From contig JABRWF010000002.1 of assembly GCA_018343915.1 (NCBI GenBank), positions 2,356,001 through 2,420,000 of the forward strand: 64,000 bases of DNA, in the 5' to 3' direction. This document shows, in pieces, positions 43,962-56,334 of the stretch. Both the position numbers and the translations under genes were made by a program. Position 1 is the stretch's first letter, and the number at the start of each line of letters is the position of its first letter. The notes under the pieces were generated by a model. That model made no database searches and was not told the DNA's origin. It saw only the letters and a list, made by a program, of their open reading frames with translations. Source of the stretch: Agroathelia rolfsii (Eukaryota; Basidiomycota; Agaricomycetes; Amylocorticiales; Amylocorticiaceae).

Positions 43962-44227
43962 GATGGTTGTCGCCTATTATCGATATAGTATCAGCCTAGT
44001 GTTATAGTAAGTAACGACTGACTCTGGCCTGACTCGAAGTGTCTAATCAAATTATAATAATGAAAAATGCGACGGTGATTTGTTGCTTACCGCCGGCTGT
44101 GGCTGTGCAAAGACAGGACCCGTTAAAGAGCGCCTGTTTCTGCTCGCATATTTCTCCGCATCCTCCTCCCTCTCCTCCCTCTTTCCCTCTCTCTTTATTT
44201 TTCTTTCCTATCTACCATCTGCTAGAG
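43962..44227. promoter_or_regulatory. shared divergent promoter of DPS1 and aspartate aminotransferase
   Basis: A 266-bp gap between two start codons on opposite strands. It contains a pyrimidine-rich tract of CCTCC/CCCTC repeats (about 44160-44215) leading into the aminotransferase ATG, a common fungal promoter feature. Shared control is inference from spacing. Confidence 0.5.
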
Positions 44228-45764
44228 ATGCTCTCTATTGCCCGCTCGTCGCTGTCGACCTCGCTGCGCTCCCAGGCGCGTGCAGCCGGTCTGTCTACCT
44301 GGTCTGCAATCCAGCAGGGCCCTCCCGATCCCATTCTCGGTTCGTTAAACTCTTGCAATTTAACATTCACACAATACTTATCACCCTGGCTTTCCTATGC
44401 TGCTGCATTTGAAATATTTGTGTGAAAAGGCATCACTGAGGCATTCAAGGCTGACAAGGATCCCCGCAAGATCAACCTTGGTGTCGGCGCATACCGTGAC
44501 GAGGCTGGCAAGCCATACGTCCTCGGCAGTGTAAAAAAGGCATGCTTAATTTTCTTTTTCCCCCCATTGTCCCGCTTCATTCCGCACGTTGGCCTGTCAA
44601 CTAATCACTAATCCTTGGTGCGTTTTCTTCTATCAAGGCTGAGGAAATCCTGGCCACCTCCAACCCAGACAAGGAATACCTTCCTATCACTGGTCTTGCC
44701 GATTTCACCAAGAACGCGGCTAAGCTCGCGTATGGCCCCGATAGCGCGCCTCTGGCTGCTAACTCCGTCGCTATTACGCAGTCTATCTCCGGAACCGGCG
44801 CGCTTCGGATTGGTGCTGCGTTCCTTGCCCGTCATTACCCGCACGCCAAGGTCATCTACCTTCCGGTCCCCTCCTGGGGTAACCACACTCCTATCTTCCG
44901 TGACTCTGGTTTCGAAGTCCGGGGCTACCGCTACTTCGACAAAAAGACTGTAGGCCTCGACTTCGAGGGCCTCAAGGCGGACTTGCAGGTCAGTATAGTA
45001 GTATAAGTTTTCTCACTGCCACATATGCTCATTGCGTACTCCAACAACAACCTTAGGCCGCCCCTGAGAACGCCGTTGTCCTACTCCACGCGTGCGCTCA
45101 CAACCCCACGGGTGTGGACCCCACACCCGAGCAATGGGCTGAGATCTCCAACATTGTCAAGGAGAAGAAGCTCTTCCCCTTCTTCGACATGGCCTACCAA
45201 GGCTTCGCCTCCGGCGACACTTCACGCGACGCGTTCGCCGTCCGCCACTTCGTTAAGGAGGGCCACCAGGTCGCGCTCTCGCAGTCGTTCGCCAAGAACA
45301 TGGGTCTCTATGGCGAGCGTGTCGGTGCCTTCTCACTCACGACGGCCGACCCTGAGGAGAAGGCACGTGTGGACAGCCAGCTGAAGATCATCATCCGTCC
45401 CATGTACTCGAACCCGCCCCTCCATGGTGCACGTATCGCGAACACGATCCTTAGCCGCCCCGAGCTCTACTCGCAGTGGGAGAGCGAGGTGAAGGGCATG
45501 GCTGACCGTATCATCAGCATGCGTGAGAAGCTCTACAATGCACTCACCCATGACCTCAAGACCCCCGGCGAGTGGGGCCACATTAAGAGCCAGATCGGTA
45601 TGTTCAGCTTCACCGGCCTGCAGTCTGAGCAGGCTCAGGCGCTCGCCCAGAAGGCCCACGTCTACATGACGCTCGACGGCCGTATCTCGATGGCTGGCCT
45701 CAACGGCGGCAACATTGAGTACTTCGCTGAGAGCATTGACAAGGCTGTCCGTGGCAACCTTTAG
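44228..45764 (+). CDS. AAT1: aspartate aminotransferase, mitochondrial type
   Basis: Transfers the amino group between aspartate and 2-oxoglutarate using PLP. The N-terminus [20 protein letters not shown] is a typical basic mitochondrial targeting sequence. Then follow [86 protein letters not shown] and [16 protein letters not shown], which holds the PLP-binding Lys. [10 protein letters not shown] and the C-terminal [20 protein letters not shown] complete the family. Five exons, the last being long (about 45057-45764). Around 420 residues, the expected size. Confidence 0.96.
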
Positions 45765-46004
45765 AGGCTCTTTCTTTTCTTAGATATGACGATCTGCTTT
45801 TACGTGTACGCGATTTCGGGACCTTGCATTTACACCTTCATATATCCGTTGAAGTATTAGATGTGTACTTATTATACATGCTATCCAAAAAATTGGAGAT
45901 ATACATTTAAAAACCAGGAGAGAATAAGCCCGTGACGACCCATCAGAGAAAAGAAAGAAAAGAAAAGAAAAATCAGTATCGTTGTAATCATTCAATATTC
46001 GATC

Positions 46005-47144
46005 CTAACCCAGTCGATTTAACTGCGTCTTTGCCTTGGCTAATTTGGCCTGTGTATTGTCAACGTCCGCTGTCAAGCTATCCAGTAGATCATTCTGCTC
46101 CTTTATTTCAGTATGAATTGCAACGCCCATCATTTTCTCCCTCTGAAGAATTGTTGTGATCGCCGCCAGCTGCTCGTCTTGTTGGCGCATTTGTTCCTGC
46201 TGCAACTGATAGACGCCCATATTATCCAACGGCCGCGTCTCGTTCGTTTCCTGGGCCGGCGGCTGCTTGGCTCCAAACACCCTTACAGGCTTCTTTAACG
46301 ACGAGGATGCTGATGATGATGACGCTGCTGTCGCCTGCGCGCCGAGCAAAACTGCGCGATCAGAATCCGGTGCGACGTCCATACCATTACTCGACGCTCC
46401 AAGAGCACGGGACGTGTGTCGAGCGATGGTCAGCATACGTGAGAGCGTCTGGCACTCGTCTCTCAACCTGGCGACCATATCGCGTCGGCGGAGCAGCTCT
46501 CCTTGCTGCAGGCCCCCGAGTGCAAGCTGATCGAGCCCTTCTTCAAGACGCCCCAGTCGCGTGAGTATAGCAGCGAGACGCTTCTTCGCCTCGATATTGG
46601 CCTTGTGCGAGCCATTAATGTCCCCCGCGTCCGAAAGCGCATCACGCCGGTTCACTTCAGCGCGCACGTCGCGCACGCGTGCCTGCAGATCGAGGTGCTC
46701 GTCTAGCCATGTGGCGCTGGAGAACATCGCTCCGCTGCTACTACCACTGCCATCCCCTATGAGCGTGCTGCTCTCCCTCGACGTGGTAGGCACGCCGAGG
46801 AACGTGCGGAACACGAGGCTATCACGCCACTTGTCCTCGCGCGCGCTGAGGATCGCACGGAGGTACCTCTCCAGCCCGTCCTTGCGCTCTTGCAGCACCT
46901 TATCGTTATGCGACGTTGAGCGCAGGAACGAAGATAGGGCATGCTTGGGCGGTAAAGGCTCGGGTGGGGGAGCCCCCGTCTCTGAGATGAGCTCTGTGTG
47001 CAGCTCGTCGAATTCGGAGTAGCGCCGCCAGACGAACCAGGTGCGGACGTGCGCCTGGATTTCGATCTTGTAGACGACATGCGGCTTGGGTGTCGGACGG
47101 TCTTCATGCCCACGGACATGGATAGCTTGGATAGCGCTGGTCAT
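46005..47144 (-). CDS. VAM7: VAM7-like PX-domain Q-SNARE
   Basis: A vacuolar/endosomal SNARE that docks by binding PI3P. A single exon. The N-terminal PX domain runs from IQAIHVRGHEDR through TWFVWRRYSEFDELHTEL (basic lipid-contact residues RRYSEF) to PPLPPKHAL-type residues and DGLERYLRAIL. A coiled middle segment follows. The SNARE motif at the end includes QQEQMRQQDEQLAAITTIL and IKEQNDLLDSLTADVDNTQ, with the central Gln layer. It has no membrane anchor, as in Vam7. The frame is open to 47432, but the first ~96 codons are not PX-like, so I start at 47144 (MTSAIQAIHV). Confidence 0.85.
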   Translation of the reverse strand: MTSAIQAIHVRGHEDRPTPKPHVVYKIEIQAHVRTWFVWRRYSEFDELHTELISETGAPPPEPLPPKHALSSFLRSTSHNDKVLQERKDGLERYLRAILSAREDKWRDSLVFRTFLGVPTTSRESSTLIGDGSGSSSGAMFSSATWLDEHLDLQARVRDVRAEVNRRDALSDAGDINGSHKANIEAKKRLAAILTRLGRLEEGLDQLALGGLQQGELLRRRDMVARLRDECQTLSRMLTIARHTSRALGASSNGMDVAPDSDRAVLLGAQATAASSSSASSSLKKPVRVFGAKQPPAQETNETRPLDNMGVYQLQQEQMRQQDEQLAAITTILQREKMMGVAIHTEIKEQNDLLDSLTADVDNTQAKLAKAKTQLNRLG

Positions 47145-47658
47145 GGTGACAGTGGTGGTGGGTGTGAAGCTAGGAGATGTGTGGCAGCCCAGCGGCCCAG
47201 TTACGGTGGGTGTTGGCTGACTGCTCCGCTGGTGGACCTGAAGATGACGATGAAGCTGAAGAGATCGGCTAAGCAGGCTTTGCTTCCGGTACGGCCACTC
47301 TTCCACATTGCACACACATGGCGTAATGCATGCATGGCACACAGACATGTGTTTTCCATGCAATATTAACCAGAGAATTGCTGCAGTGAGAATCAGGTAA
47401 ATAAATAAATGGAAATTCATCCAGAACGTCATTATGTTTGGTGCACTAATGGTGCATATATTCTACTATAGTAGTGAAAGTCCATGCCGCGCATGTGTAT
47501 ATATTCAAGCAAATTGCAGACAAAGAAACGGATTCAAGCTAGAAAAAGAGAAGAAGAAGAAGAAAAACGAACAAGAAAGAAATCATCAAAAAATTGAAAT
47601 CAAACAGTCCGAGTGGTTTTGTGTTACTGCCGGTAGCGATGATACAACATACCGCAGC
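47145..47658. other. intergenic between VAM7-like and MFS genes
   Basis: The promoter and 5' leader of the VAM7-like gene (a hydrophobic upstream frame extension is probably untranslated) and the 3' flank of the MFS gene. An AG-rich tract lies near 47540-47580. Confidence 0.4.
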
Positions 47659-49786
47659 TTAAGTTTGTTTGTTCGCCCTTTCCCTCCTATGTTTGCGAAT
47701 CCGGGGGCCAAAGTACATCTCTATTAAGAGAAGAGGCGTGGAAAGAAGACAGAAACAGCCAAAGACCGTATACGTCCAGCCGACACCCATGGCTTTGATC
47801 ATTAGGTCGATGACCGAAACGGCAACTGCGCCGAGCGTGCAACGGATAAGGTTATTCTGTTGCATATAAAATAACACAGTTTGTGAGTATTCTGCTTGTT
47901 TTCTGAGAGAAAATCGGGAATCCATACACAGGCACTGATGGATGATCCTTCGTTTGGCGCGATGTCGACGATGAGCGTGCTGACCGTGTTCATAATGGCC
48001 ATGACCATAAATCCGACTGAAAACACCCATTAACGGTAAGCAACACTGCCATTTTTGTTTTATATAAAACGCTCTGGAAATATGCAACGGCACCAGGCAC
48101 CGGCATCGCCCGTATGAGCACTCACTAGCAAACTGAAATATTAGCGGACCGGCAAGGTTCACTTTCTTTTCAAGCATCCATCCGTAACCAATACATAAAC
48201 TGCTCATAAACACTGCATATACGGGCATCGTGCGAAGGCGAGCCTTCTCAATAGGAAAATTCTCCTCTTTTGTCACCTCCTCAGGCGCAACCGGCCGAGA
48301 GGTACTGGCTTCCAGCTCTTTAATCATTTTATTTTTGATTGCTTTGTAATCTCTATCCATTGATTTGCCAGAGTACAAGCTTCCGGCAAACATCCCTCCA
48401 CCAATCGATAGGTAGCACAGACCGATTTCCGTCTCGGACAGGTATGGATATATCCCGCCGAATAAGGACGAGGTTGAGGAGAGCACTGCATACAGGTTGG
48501 CGTTAACCATTCCGCCCACGACAAGTGTCATGAGCACATCCAGGTAAAATAACAGTCGGATAGGGTTCTTGTACGGTTTCGGAGGCGGACGTTCGCTTTG
48601 AGGATACTTCTTGCGGCTAGCATGGCCTATGTAAGGGATGGCAGCACGGTAGATCCAAGTGGGTCGGTAGCTTCCGTTTCCGACGAGGCTACGCAAGGTC
48701 TCGGGAAGCAAACTAACAAGAGGAATATGAGCCGGTGATATCATCTGCATCAAGGAAGGAAATAGCACGGACAGGAATAGGAACAAGAAGCATAGCAGCG
48801 CCCCAATGCCTACGAACCAGAAAATGGATCTAATACAATGTTTCGTATGAGATCAAGCGGTCGTGAAGAGGTTGTGAAACTAACCTCCAGCCAAGATATT
48901 CGGTCAGTATTCCACCGAAAACGGGTCCCAAAGCGAGACCAATCTGAAGAGGGGTTAGAGACAGTATTCGAAGACCTGATGTTGGCTTACCATAGTTCCT
49001 GCTATGAACAACCCCATGAAACCCCCTCTCTCAGAGGACGTAGCAATATCGGCAATAGTTCCACCACCTATATTTACCAGATCTGCTGTTAAATACCATC
49101 ATGAAACATATATCATAACTACAGTGACTAACCTAACGCCACAGTGCTTGCTGAGCCTGCTGCCTGGACACCACGGAGGAATAAGAGGAGCCAATAGTCT
49201 TTCGTGGGAATCAACGCCAGTCCAACACATGACAACATGAGCACGCCAAGGCAGGAGAGAAATATTGGTCGACGACCGACGTAATCTGCCATTGGACCCC
49301 AAAGCATGGGCGCTTAGATTGCACAAGCGGTCAGAATAGAGCTAGAAATCGTGCCAAAGGGAGATAGAAGTAACATACCCACGCCTTGTAGAACCATATA
49401 CACGGTAACGGACAAGTTGATGGCTTCAGTAGACTTATGGAACGCAGCAGCGATGGTGGGTATAGCAGGGAAGTAGCTATTAGCCGTCAGAGGACTATCT
49501 TCGATAACGAGCATAAATATTTCCGCAAATATGATCACAAGGACTACTTGTGGCAAACTTTCCTGAAGATAGCTGCTATGGACGCGATAATGACGATGAC
49601 CCATTTATCGCTTTTTGAATAGATACTGTATGGCTGCTGGGTAGTAGGCATTGCGGCTTTTTCGCCTGTTGGCGCGGTGACTTGTTTTACGTCTGATACA
49701 TTGACAACCTCCCTGGTAGGTGGACTGGCCCCAGTGCTACTCGTAGCCGCCGGGATGCTAGCGTCCTCGGACGATGGAGACGACAT
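47659..49786 (-). CDS. MFS multidrug/polyamine-type transporter (DHA1-like)
   Basis: A plasma-membrane antiporter of the major facilitator superfamily. The start at 49786 (MSSPSSEDASIP) gives a ~60-residue cytosolic tail, then TM1 (KWVIVIIASIAAIF), NSYFPAIPTIAAAFHKS, the loop-2 signature PMADYVGRRPIF, SGTMIGLALGPVFGGILTEY (motif C region), and WRSIFWFVGIGALL. A long central loop follows (PPPKPYKNPIRLL), then the second six-helix half to a basic C-terminal GPRIRKHRRERANKQT. Several introns of about 50-90 bp. A TATA-like ATTATATATACC lies near 49905 on this strand. The substrate cannot be told from sequence. Confidence 0.85.
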
Positions 49787-50830
49787 TTCCAACGACAACA
49801 CAGGTTGCGGTCAGAAGACGAAAGACAGCAAGTATTGAGACGATTTGTCCTTGTCGTTATGGCGAGTAATCAAACGAAACTTTGCGCGGTAGGGGAGCGT
49901 CGTGGTATATATAATAACCGAGGGCGGGACAAAACTACAGATGGAGAGCTTGAGGATCTATCTGAGTCATTGAGTACAGCGGCACCGAGAGGGTTCTGTA
50001 CCTATTTCTAGCTTCTTAGATACGCAAGTCCGCCTAGCCTTGCGGGGTAGAATGAAGAGCAAGGAGACCGTCAAATGGAACAGATGAGGCAGGTGGAAAG
50101 AACCCCCAGTTGGCTGCAACAGTGCAAACTTCGTGTGGTCTGCCGCATGGGGTAAACCCCCGGAAAAGATGTAGGATCGTCTGTCACGTCACACACACTC
50201 AATGATCTACTGCAGCTGGTCGAAGTTCGGCTTCAATTACTATTGAACTTTACTGTGGATAGGAAGACAGTTGAAGTTCAATTCGATCCCTTCAATTCAT
50301 GTGTAAGTATCGGTAGGCCTTAGTAGAGACACCTCTCATATAAAAAGTGAAGCTGGACGTGACGTGACCATGGACGGCGTACCCACACCGTGAATCGGGA
50401 ATAACTCCGATCGGACGATAGGGTACGACAGACTCTACTCATCGTCATGGATGCAACTTGGGTAATCTTATTGGCTTAGATCCATCATTCTATCTCCCCA
50501 TATGCCCAGTATGAGCCATAAACTAAAAACACAGCTCAATTGAAGGAAATGAAAATACAATATGGGCAAATAAAAGGTAACCTCAGAGCCCTGTGATCAC
50601 GATAAAAGCTCGAACGCGAGGCTGAAATTCAAACACGATTGCCCAGAGGAAAGATTACATGGTATAGTATCAAAGTCCTTCAACAATCTGAAAAGTAATT
50701 TTAATGGTTTCCTCGATACACACAAGTTCAGGCATATGTAAGGGGAAATTAGACTTATCAAGAATGCCTGCAGGTAGCGGCAGGCGCGTTTTATGATCGA
50801 TAGCTTTTAGAAAGAAGGAAGTGGGGGTTC
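49787..50830. other. intergenic, about 1 kb
   Basis: Upstream sequence of the MFS gene and downstream of the methyltransferase gene. Near 50217-50300 the sequence TTCGGCTTCAATTACTATTGAACTTT and a following TTGAAGTTCAATTC share repeated and mirrored TTGAA/TTCAA blocks. No gene or RNA is supported. Confidence 0.4.
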
Positions 50831-52053
50831 CTATCGTGTGCCACTAGCAATAACGAAGCGTGCACCCGCACTCATATATACTCTCAACACGTAAGTGAAG
50901 AACAACCATCCAAATCCTCTACTCCTCAAGAATGAAATAAATCCTGGGAATACATCGTCACTGATATCCTCAACAAGCACGTCATTGAAACCCGCCTCTT
51001 GCATCTGATGGGTGTAGTGGTCAATGGAAACAGCATTTGCTTTCGGCATGAGTGGGAGCAGGGATATAACGGCTTGTGCATAGGTCATCTTGAGTGATGA
51101 AGGCGCGAAGCATATGTCTGCCAGAGCTATTCTTCCTCGGGGAGATAGTCGACTGTGGCATTGCTTCAGGAATAACTCTCGTGTGGCGAAGTGATAGGCG
51201 CAATCAAGAGCCAGGATTGCATCAAAAGAAGGAGAAGATGAACTCGGGTCCAATGGATGATCGATGGCCTCTGGGCGAAAGACAGCGTCTCCAGCATAAA
51301 GATTGACTTGGGTCGATGCAAGGCCGGCATTATTGGCTTGCAAGGCCTTTACACGCTCTAGAGAGCGATGGTGATGAGTTGGCAGGCTTGTGATCCCAAC
51401 TATTTTGGAAGGCCGAGGAATGTTTGGATTAGTTAACAGTGTTATTAGAGATTCCCCTGTGCCATGGCCGACATCTGTGCCATTACAGTTCAATACTTGA
51501 ATTTTCGAGTGGCAGAATGGAGCATACCGAGGATAACGTCTCCAGCCTTCACATGAACCGTATTCATTAACCTGAGAGCCAAAGCTGTTTGGGTTTAGGA
51601 TCAAGGTAGGCAATGAGTATGTTGACAATGGATATGCCAGGTCATCATACCTTCGCATGCATCTGGGAAGATATTAGCATCCTGAGTATCTGTATTAGGG
51701 AATAGCATTGATGTTTTTTGAGTGACCGGAATCACCTTCCAATACCCCATGTTGAGCCATTCCGTCTTCGGGACTTGCCCCTCATCCCCAGGGCGAACAT
51801 TCATTGCAAGATGAAATAGACCATAGGGGTCCGAGCCCTTCTTATCCCATAGTATCTCAAATAAGACCATAGCTGCTATAACGACCGAAATAGTAGCGAC
51901 TTTTGTGGACTCGAGCGTAGTAAACCGCAGGGCAAGTGGCAGGATGCATGCGAGAACTTGAAAGATCCTAGGTCGAGTCATGTTATGAGGTTTATTTTGA
52001 ACCACAGTGTCGTTGTCTGTACTGTTGTTTTCCAAGCCAATTTCGGTCCCCAT
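50831..52053 (-). CDS. membrane-anchored SAM-dependent methyltransferase
   Basis: The start at 52053 opens MGTEIGLENNSTDN. Two hydrophobic segments follow (RIFQVLACILPLALRF and VATISVVIAAMVLFEILW), then LNMGYWKVIP, as in many small-molecule methyltransferases. After two introns near 51650 and 51500 the SAM-binding motif I reads VILDVGHGTGESLI; later motifs are NLYAGDAVF, FDAILALDCAYHF (post-motif II) and LSPRGRIALADICF (motif III). A C-terminal hydrophobic piece (WLFFTYVLRVYM) may also touch membrane. About 375 residues. It resembles class I enzymes of the sterol/ubiquinone/toxin-detoxification kind; no substrate can be named. Confidence 0.8.
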
Positions 52054-52475
52054 TTTCGGTGAGTGTGGTAAGCGTTTGAGGAAACTTGTTTAAAATGGAG
52101 AACAGCAAGTTGAAAGATATAACATTGTGGCTCGCATCAAGTTCGGTGCTCGTTGTACAGTTGCCACCGACGCGATGCGCTCCTGTGGCGTCATTAGAAC
52201 ACGCATCTCCTTCAGATTGCGCGCGCGCTGAGGGCTCGAAATGCCTGGACATGCTGGTATCGACTGATGATATACGGAAACCCTGATTTGATACGATGTC
52301 TCCGCAGGATGCTACAATTCTAACTTACATCGAAACACTGTACATACATGTGGTTTTTGGTATTGTATCATCGAGTATCAAGCGCATACAGCCAGAAGAA
52401 ACACCCTCATCTCATGAAGCCAACCATGTTCAAAAAATGAGATTCGATCCGAATTTCTCATGGAAAAAAAAAACA
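52054..52475. other. intergenic between the methyltransferase and SNF4
   Basis: Upstream of the methyltransferase start and downstream of the SNF4 stop. A short open frame on the plus strand (52086-52286) looks signal-peptide-like (WLASSSVLVVQLP), but nothing follows it. I do not call it a gene. Confidence 0.35.
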
Positions 52476-54172
52476 CTATTCGGTTTCTGCCGATGGGGGC
52501 TGTTCCTCTGGAGGGGCACCTTCAGGTTCTGTCACAGCCTCTGGAGCAGGTTCAGGGGGAGCAGGCTCTTCTTCATGTTTCACCTCATCGTGTTTAGCTG
52601 CGTCGGCGGCAGCTTCTCCGACTTCACTAGTTGGGGCATTAGGAGATGGTGGTGGTGCTCGAGCATGTTCCCAATCTGTCAGAATACATCAATCGACCGA
52701 AAATGGATGGAGAGCAAGGTCTTTACCGTTGAATGCAGGCTGATTAGCAGATGAGCTCTTTTTCTCTTCAATAGGCTCTTCAGTCTCGCCAATAAACGTA
52801 TCTCCAATCACGTAACGTAGGACATCGCTGAGAGTGATTATACCAAGTAAACGACCCTTCTTGCCTCCTTTTTTCTCCTCTTCCTGAAAGATTATGAGTG
52901 TTCGTTAAGGACATCAATAAATAAGGAATGATTACATCGCCTTCGACAACAACCAAACGGTGGACTCTCCGCTTTTGAATAAGCTGCAAAAGTGTTCCCA
53001 ATGAATCAGACGCTGTGCAAATGACGACACCCGGAAAATCCGGACTTCTTTGGTTGAGAGCTTCTGCGATAGTCAGATCCAGCGCCTGATAGGCACCCAG
53101 CCTGACCAGTGTCTAAGAGATGGGGGCACTCTTGTGTCAGCTCTGATTGTTACGTTCCCGATGGTTTGCAGGTTCAGCACTTACGATGACGTCCACAGTT
53201 TCGTACAAGTTGACAACAAGCCCTTCGTCGTCTACGATCGGAACTGCTGAGATCGAACGTTCCGAGAACATATGAACAACGTCAAAAACTGTAGTATTGG
53301 GAGTAGCCGTTGCTATGGGGTAATGAGGATTGTCGGGTGGCGCAAGGTCGGAGACGTATGTCCCGATCCGCAGTTTGCGGAGGGATAAATGGAGCCCTGA
53401 GACCTCTTTGCTACACTAAGCATGGATCAGTTACAAATCGGCAAGATAAGAAAGGATGTTATACGTTTATGGAGATAAACTTCAGAAGTCGATATTGAGT
53501 AAGCACAGATACGATAACTTCATGTCCAGTTGCCGTATCGTTATCGAGCAGAGGAAGTCGACGTGCATGCGACTGAAGGAGGGTCCTGGAAGCATCATAT
53601 AGTGAGCTCCGTGGACTTTCGCGTGTCAGAGGTGGTGGTTCCACGCCGAGCTCCCTCTCGATCTCTACCTGAGAACTGAGTGAAGATATCTTAGAGATGA
53701 TCACGGAGGCGGCACACCTCGCAACGATTCAAGACGGAATGATTCAGCTTCAGTGGCAACAGTATCGTAGGAGGCCGTTTTGTAGTAGTATTGAATCAAA
53801 TGAATGATGTCGAGGACTGTGAGCATCCCAGCAAACTTGGATTCACTGCTGTTCCAGAGTGGGGCAGAGACAACACCTGAGAATGCTATATGTTTATATT
53901 TTCCTGCAGATTAGACACTATCAAAAGGCACCATTGAGCAGTAGGCATTGCAAAGCTTTCTTCACATTCAATTTGGTATCGAGTACGATCAATCTAAAAC
54001 TGACGGGGAACGCATCATAGGCTGTTCTACCCTTGAGGAAGTTACGGATGCTGTGAAGGGCTGCGTCATGGGACTCAAGGGTTTGCACAGGGGGCAAATG
54101 CGAGCCCGCCCTTGGCCTTCGAGTAGACGGCTTTCGTCTGACCTTGCCTGGGGGTGATAACGTCGTACTCAT
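52476..54172 (-). CDS. SNF4: AMPK/SNF1 gamma subunit, four CBS domains
   Basis: The regulatory subunit of the SNF1 kinase, binding adenine nucleotides through CBS pairs. The start at 54172 gives MSTTLSPPGKVRRKPSTRRP, then HDAALHSIRNFLKGRTAYDA and RLIVLDTKLNVKKALQCLLL (CBS1), FAGMLTVLDIIHLIQYYYK, RRLPLLDNDTATGHEVIVS (CBS2), TVFDVVHMFSERSISAVPIV (CBS3) and LIQKRRVHRLVVVEGD with LGIITLSDVLRYVIG (CBS4). The basic HRLVVV motif contacts nucleotide phosphate. An unusual ~65-residue acidic Pro/Glu-rich tail follows CBS4. About nine introns. Its start lies 215 bp from the divergent SPRY gene. Confidence 0.93.
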
Positions 54173-54387
54173 CACCAGAAAGAAATACTGGTCCAAGAGA
54201 GAAACGTGGGGAAGGAAGCCACGGCGTGCTAGGAACAGCAGCGCCTCCGTGCCGGCCGTAACTACCACTTTCGGATATATAACGTGATATGCCGGATTAC
54301 AAGCTACCGTATTCGGTCAGCCGCATCCGCGGACGGGGACGGCAAAGCACAGGCCGCTGCTGCTGCTGCTTGCTCCATAACTCTCTC

Positions 54388-56334
54388 ATGACCGATAGCT
54401 TCAACGACCATCTAAATACTCAAACGACATTATCTCATGAAGACCTCGTCGCATCGCTCGTCATGACCTCGCTCGAGAACATGGAGGATATTTCACCCGC
54501 CTCCCTTGATTCCCCTTCAAGGGGGCAGGATGCTCTCATGGTCCTTCTGCCGCTCCTCATCGTACTCTCCACATTTCTGTTCCTCCTGCTCCTATTTCTC
54601 GTTTGTATAATCCTTGTTCGAAGAAGAAGAGGGATTGTCTTGCGTGATCGTGATGGGCCTGTAGACCTCAGCAGGGAGGACGTTGTCGAGGGTGAGGGAG
54701 GTTTTGATGGAATGGAATCAAGGTGGCTGGAAAGCGTCAATGACAGTGCAAAGCGGTTATATCAGAGGGCGAAAGGTATGAATTCCTATCCTACTTATCC
54801 TTGTTGATTTGTTTTTCTTTCTTTCTCTGACACACGGTCGGTAGAATGGCAACTTCAATACCCACCCAATTCACACCCCTCTGACATCACACTATCCCAG
54901 TTTCTCTCGATCCAAGAGAAGGGTGTTTCGGCATGGTGCTTCGAGCCAGACCACGAAACGATTAATACGCTCATGGTGCAAGCACGTACAGAGATAACAT
55001 TCTTGACCGATCCGGCGTCTGCTTCGTCTGTTCAGTCTAATCTCCCACTTCCCAAGCTCAACGAAGTATATTACTGGGAAGTAAAGATGTTTGATCTACC
55101 ACAGACTACCACGGTCTCTGTTGGTCTGGCCACCAAACCTTATCCTTCGTTTAGGCTCCCAGGCATGAACAAGTACTCTGTGGCGTACCATTCGAATGGC
55201 GAGAAATCGTTCCACTACCCATTCACGTCCGCAAGTTTTGGAGCTTCTCTTAAGGAAGGAGACATTCTTGGTGTCGGATATCGTCCACGCTCTGGAACCG
55301 TTTTCTTTACTCGGAACGGTCGGAAAATGGATGATGCTTTCACGGGCCTCAGTCGATGGAATTTGTTCCCTACGATTGGTGCTGATGGGCCTTGTACCGT
55401 TCATGTTAATTTCGGCCAGGCAGGTTTCGTCTTCATTGAAGCCAATGTCAAGAAATGGGGCCTGGCACCGAGTATTGGTACACTTGCACCTCCTCCGCCC
55501 TACGGCAGTGAACGCGGAAGCATTCTGTTGGATGTAGGTGGCGGTCACTCAGCTTATCAAGACACACCAGGTGCTTCTTCACCCACCCCATCTCGACGAT
55601 CCCACAGAATTCGTCGATCCAAACCTGTCATAAACGCTACGAGCATTCATGGCAACTCACCTCTTCGGAGCTCGCCTTTGGTGTCTCCGGTGGTTGATTC
55701 GCCGCCACCTCCAATCACTCCAATTACTGAAGAATCGGAGGAGAGTCCAGTAGCTGGACCTTCGTCTTCGCGGCGATATATATCCCCTACGGACATGCCG
55801 TTCCACACGCCTGCAAACAGTCATCTTCCTGCCTCCCCTTCCGAAGACACTCAAGCGAGTGCAGATCATGCTCCTGATAGTTCATCCTTGCGCTCACAAT
55901 CGCCGTCTGATGGCGATGCGTCAGGTACGGGCAACCCGTTCAGCTCGCCTCGGCGGCCGCCCCCGCGCTTTGCTCACCTCGCTTCTGAACTGTCTCACAC
56001 AGATTCAGGATCTACGGTGCAGCAGGTACTTTCTCCGCCCGAATCTCCGATGGCTCCAAATCCACCGACGCCTAATCCCACTGATATTCATTTGCAGGCC
56101 CTCACATCGCGCACCGATCGTGATGGGGGCATGCTGATTGCAGATAGCGAACCCGCGCTGCGCCGGCGTGATCCACCGTCTTATTCCCCCTTAGACGCGA
56201 ATGTCTACGCCGACGGTGTTCATCTCGACCTCCCAGCCGAGGTCATTGCTGCAGCTATGGAAGGCGGGTCTATTCCGAGCAATGTTATTGGACAAACACG
56301 GCCAGATCGTCGAAGAAGTACTAGAAGGCGATGA
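54388..56334 (+). CDS. EAR1/SSH4-like SPRY-domain ubiquitin-ligase adaptor
   Basis: A membrane adaptor of the kind that brings Rsp5/Nedd4 ubiquitin ligase to cargo at endosome and vacuole. After the ATG at 54388 (MTDSFNDHLNTQ) comes one membrane segment, LMVLLPLLIVLSTFLFLLLL, followed by a basic stop-transfer RRRRG. After one intron near 54778-54843 the SPRY domain runs from DITLSQFLSIQEKGVSAWCF through YYWEVKMFDLP and GDILGVGYRPRSGTVFFTRN to FVFIEANVKKWG. The C-terminal third is Ser/Pro-rich with two PY motifs, PPPYG and DPPSYSP, which are the WW-domain contacts for Rsp5. An in-frame ATG at 54289 could add 33 residues. Confidence 0.85.

Noticed and set aside
47145..47432. upstream extension of the VAM7-like frame
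   Set aside because: The frame is open but the added residues contain a stray hydrophobic stretch and Cys-rich piece unlike a PX N-terminus; more likely 5' leader.
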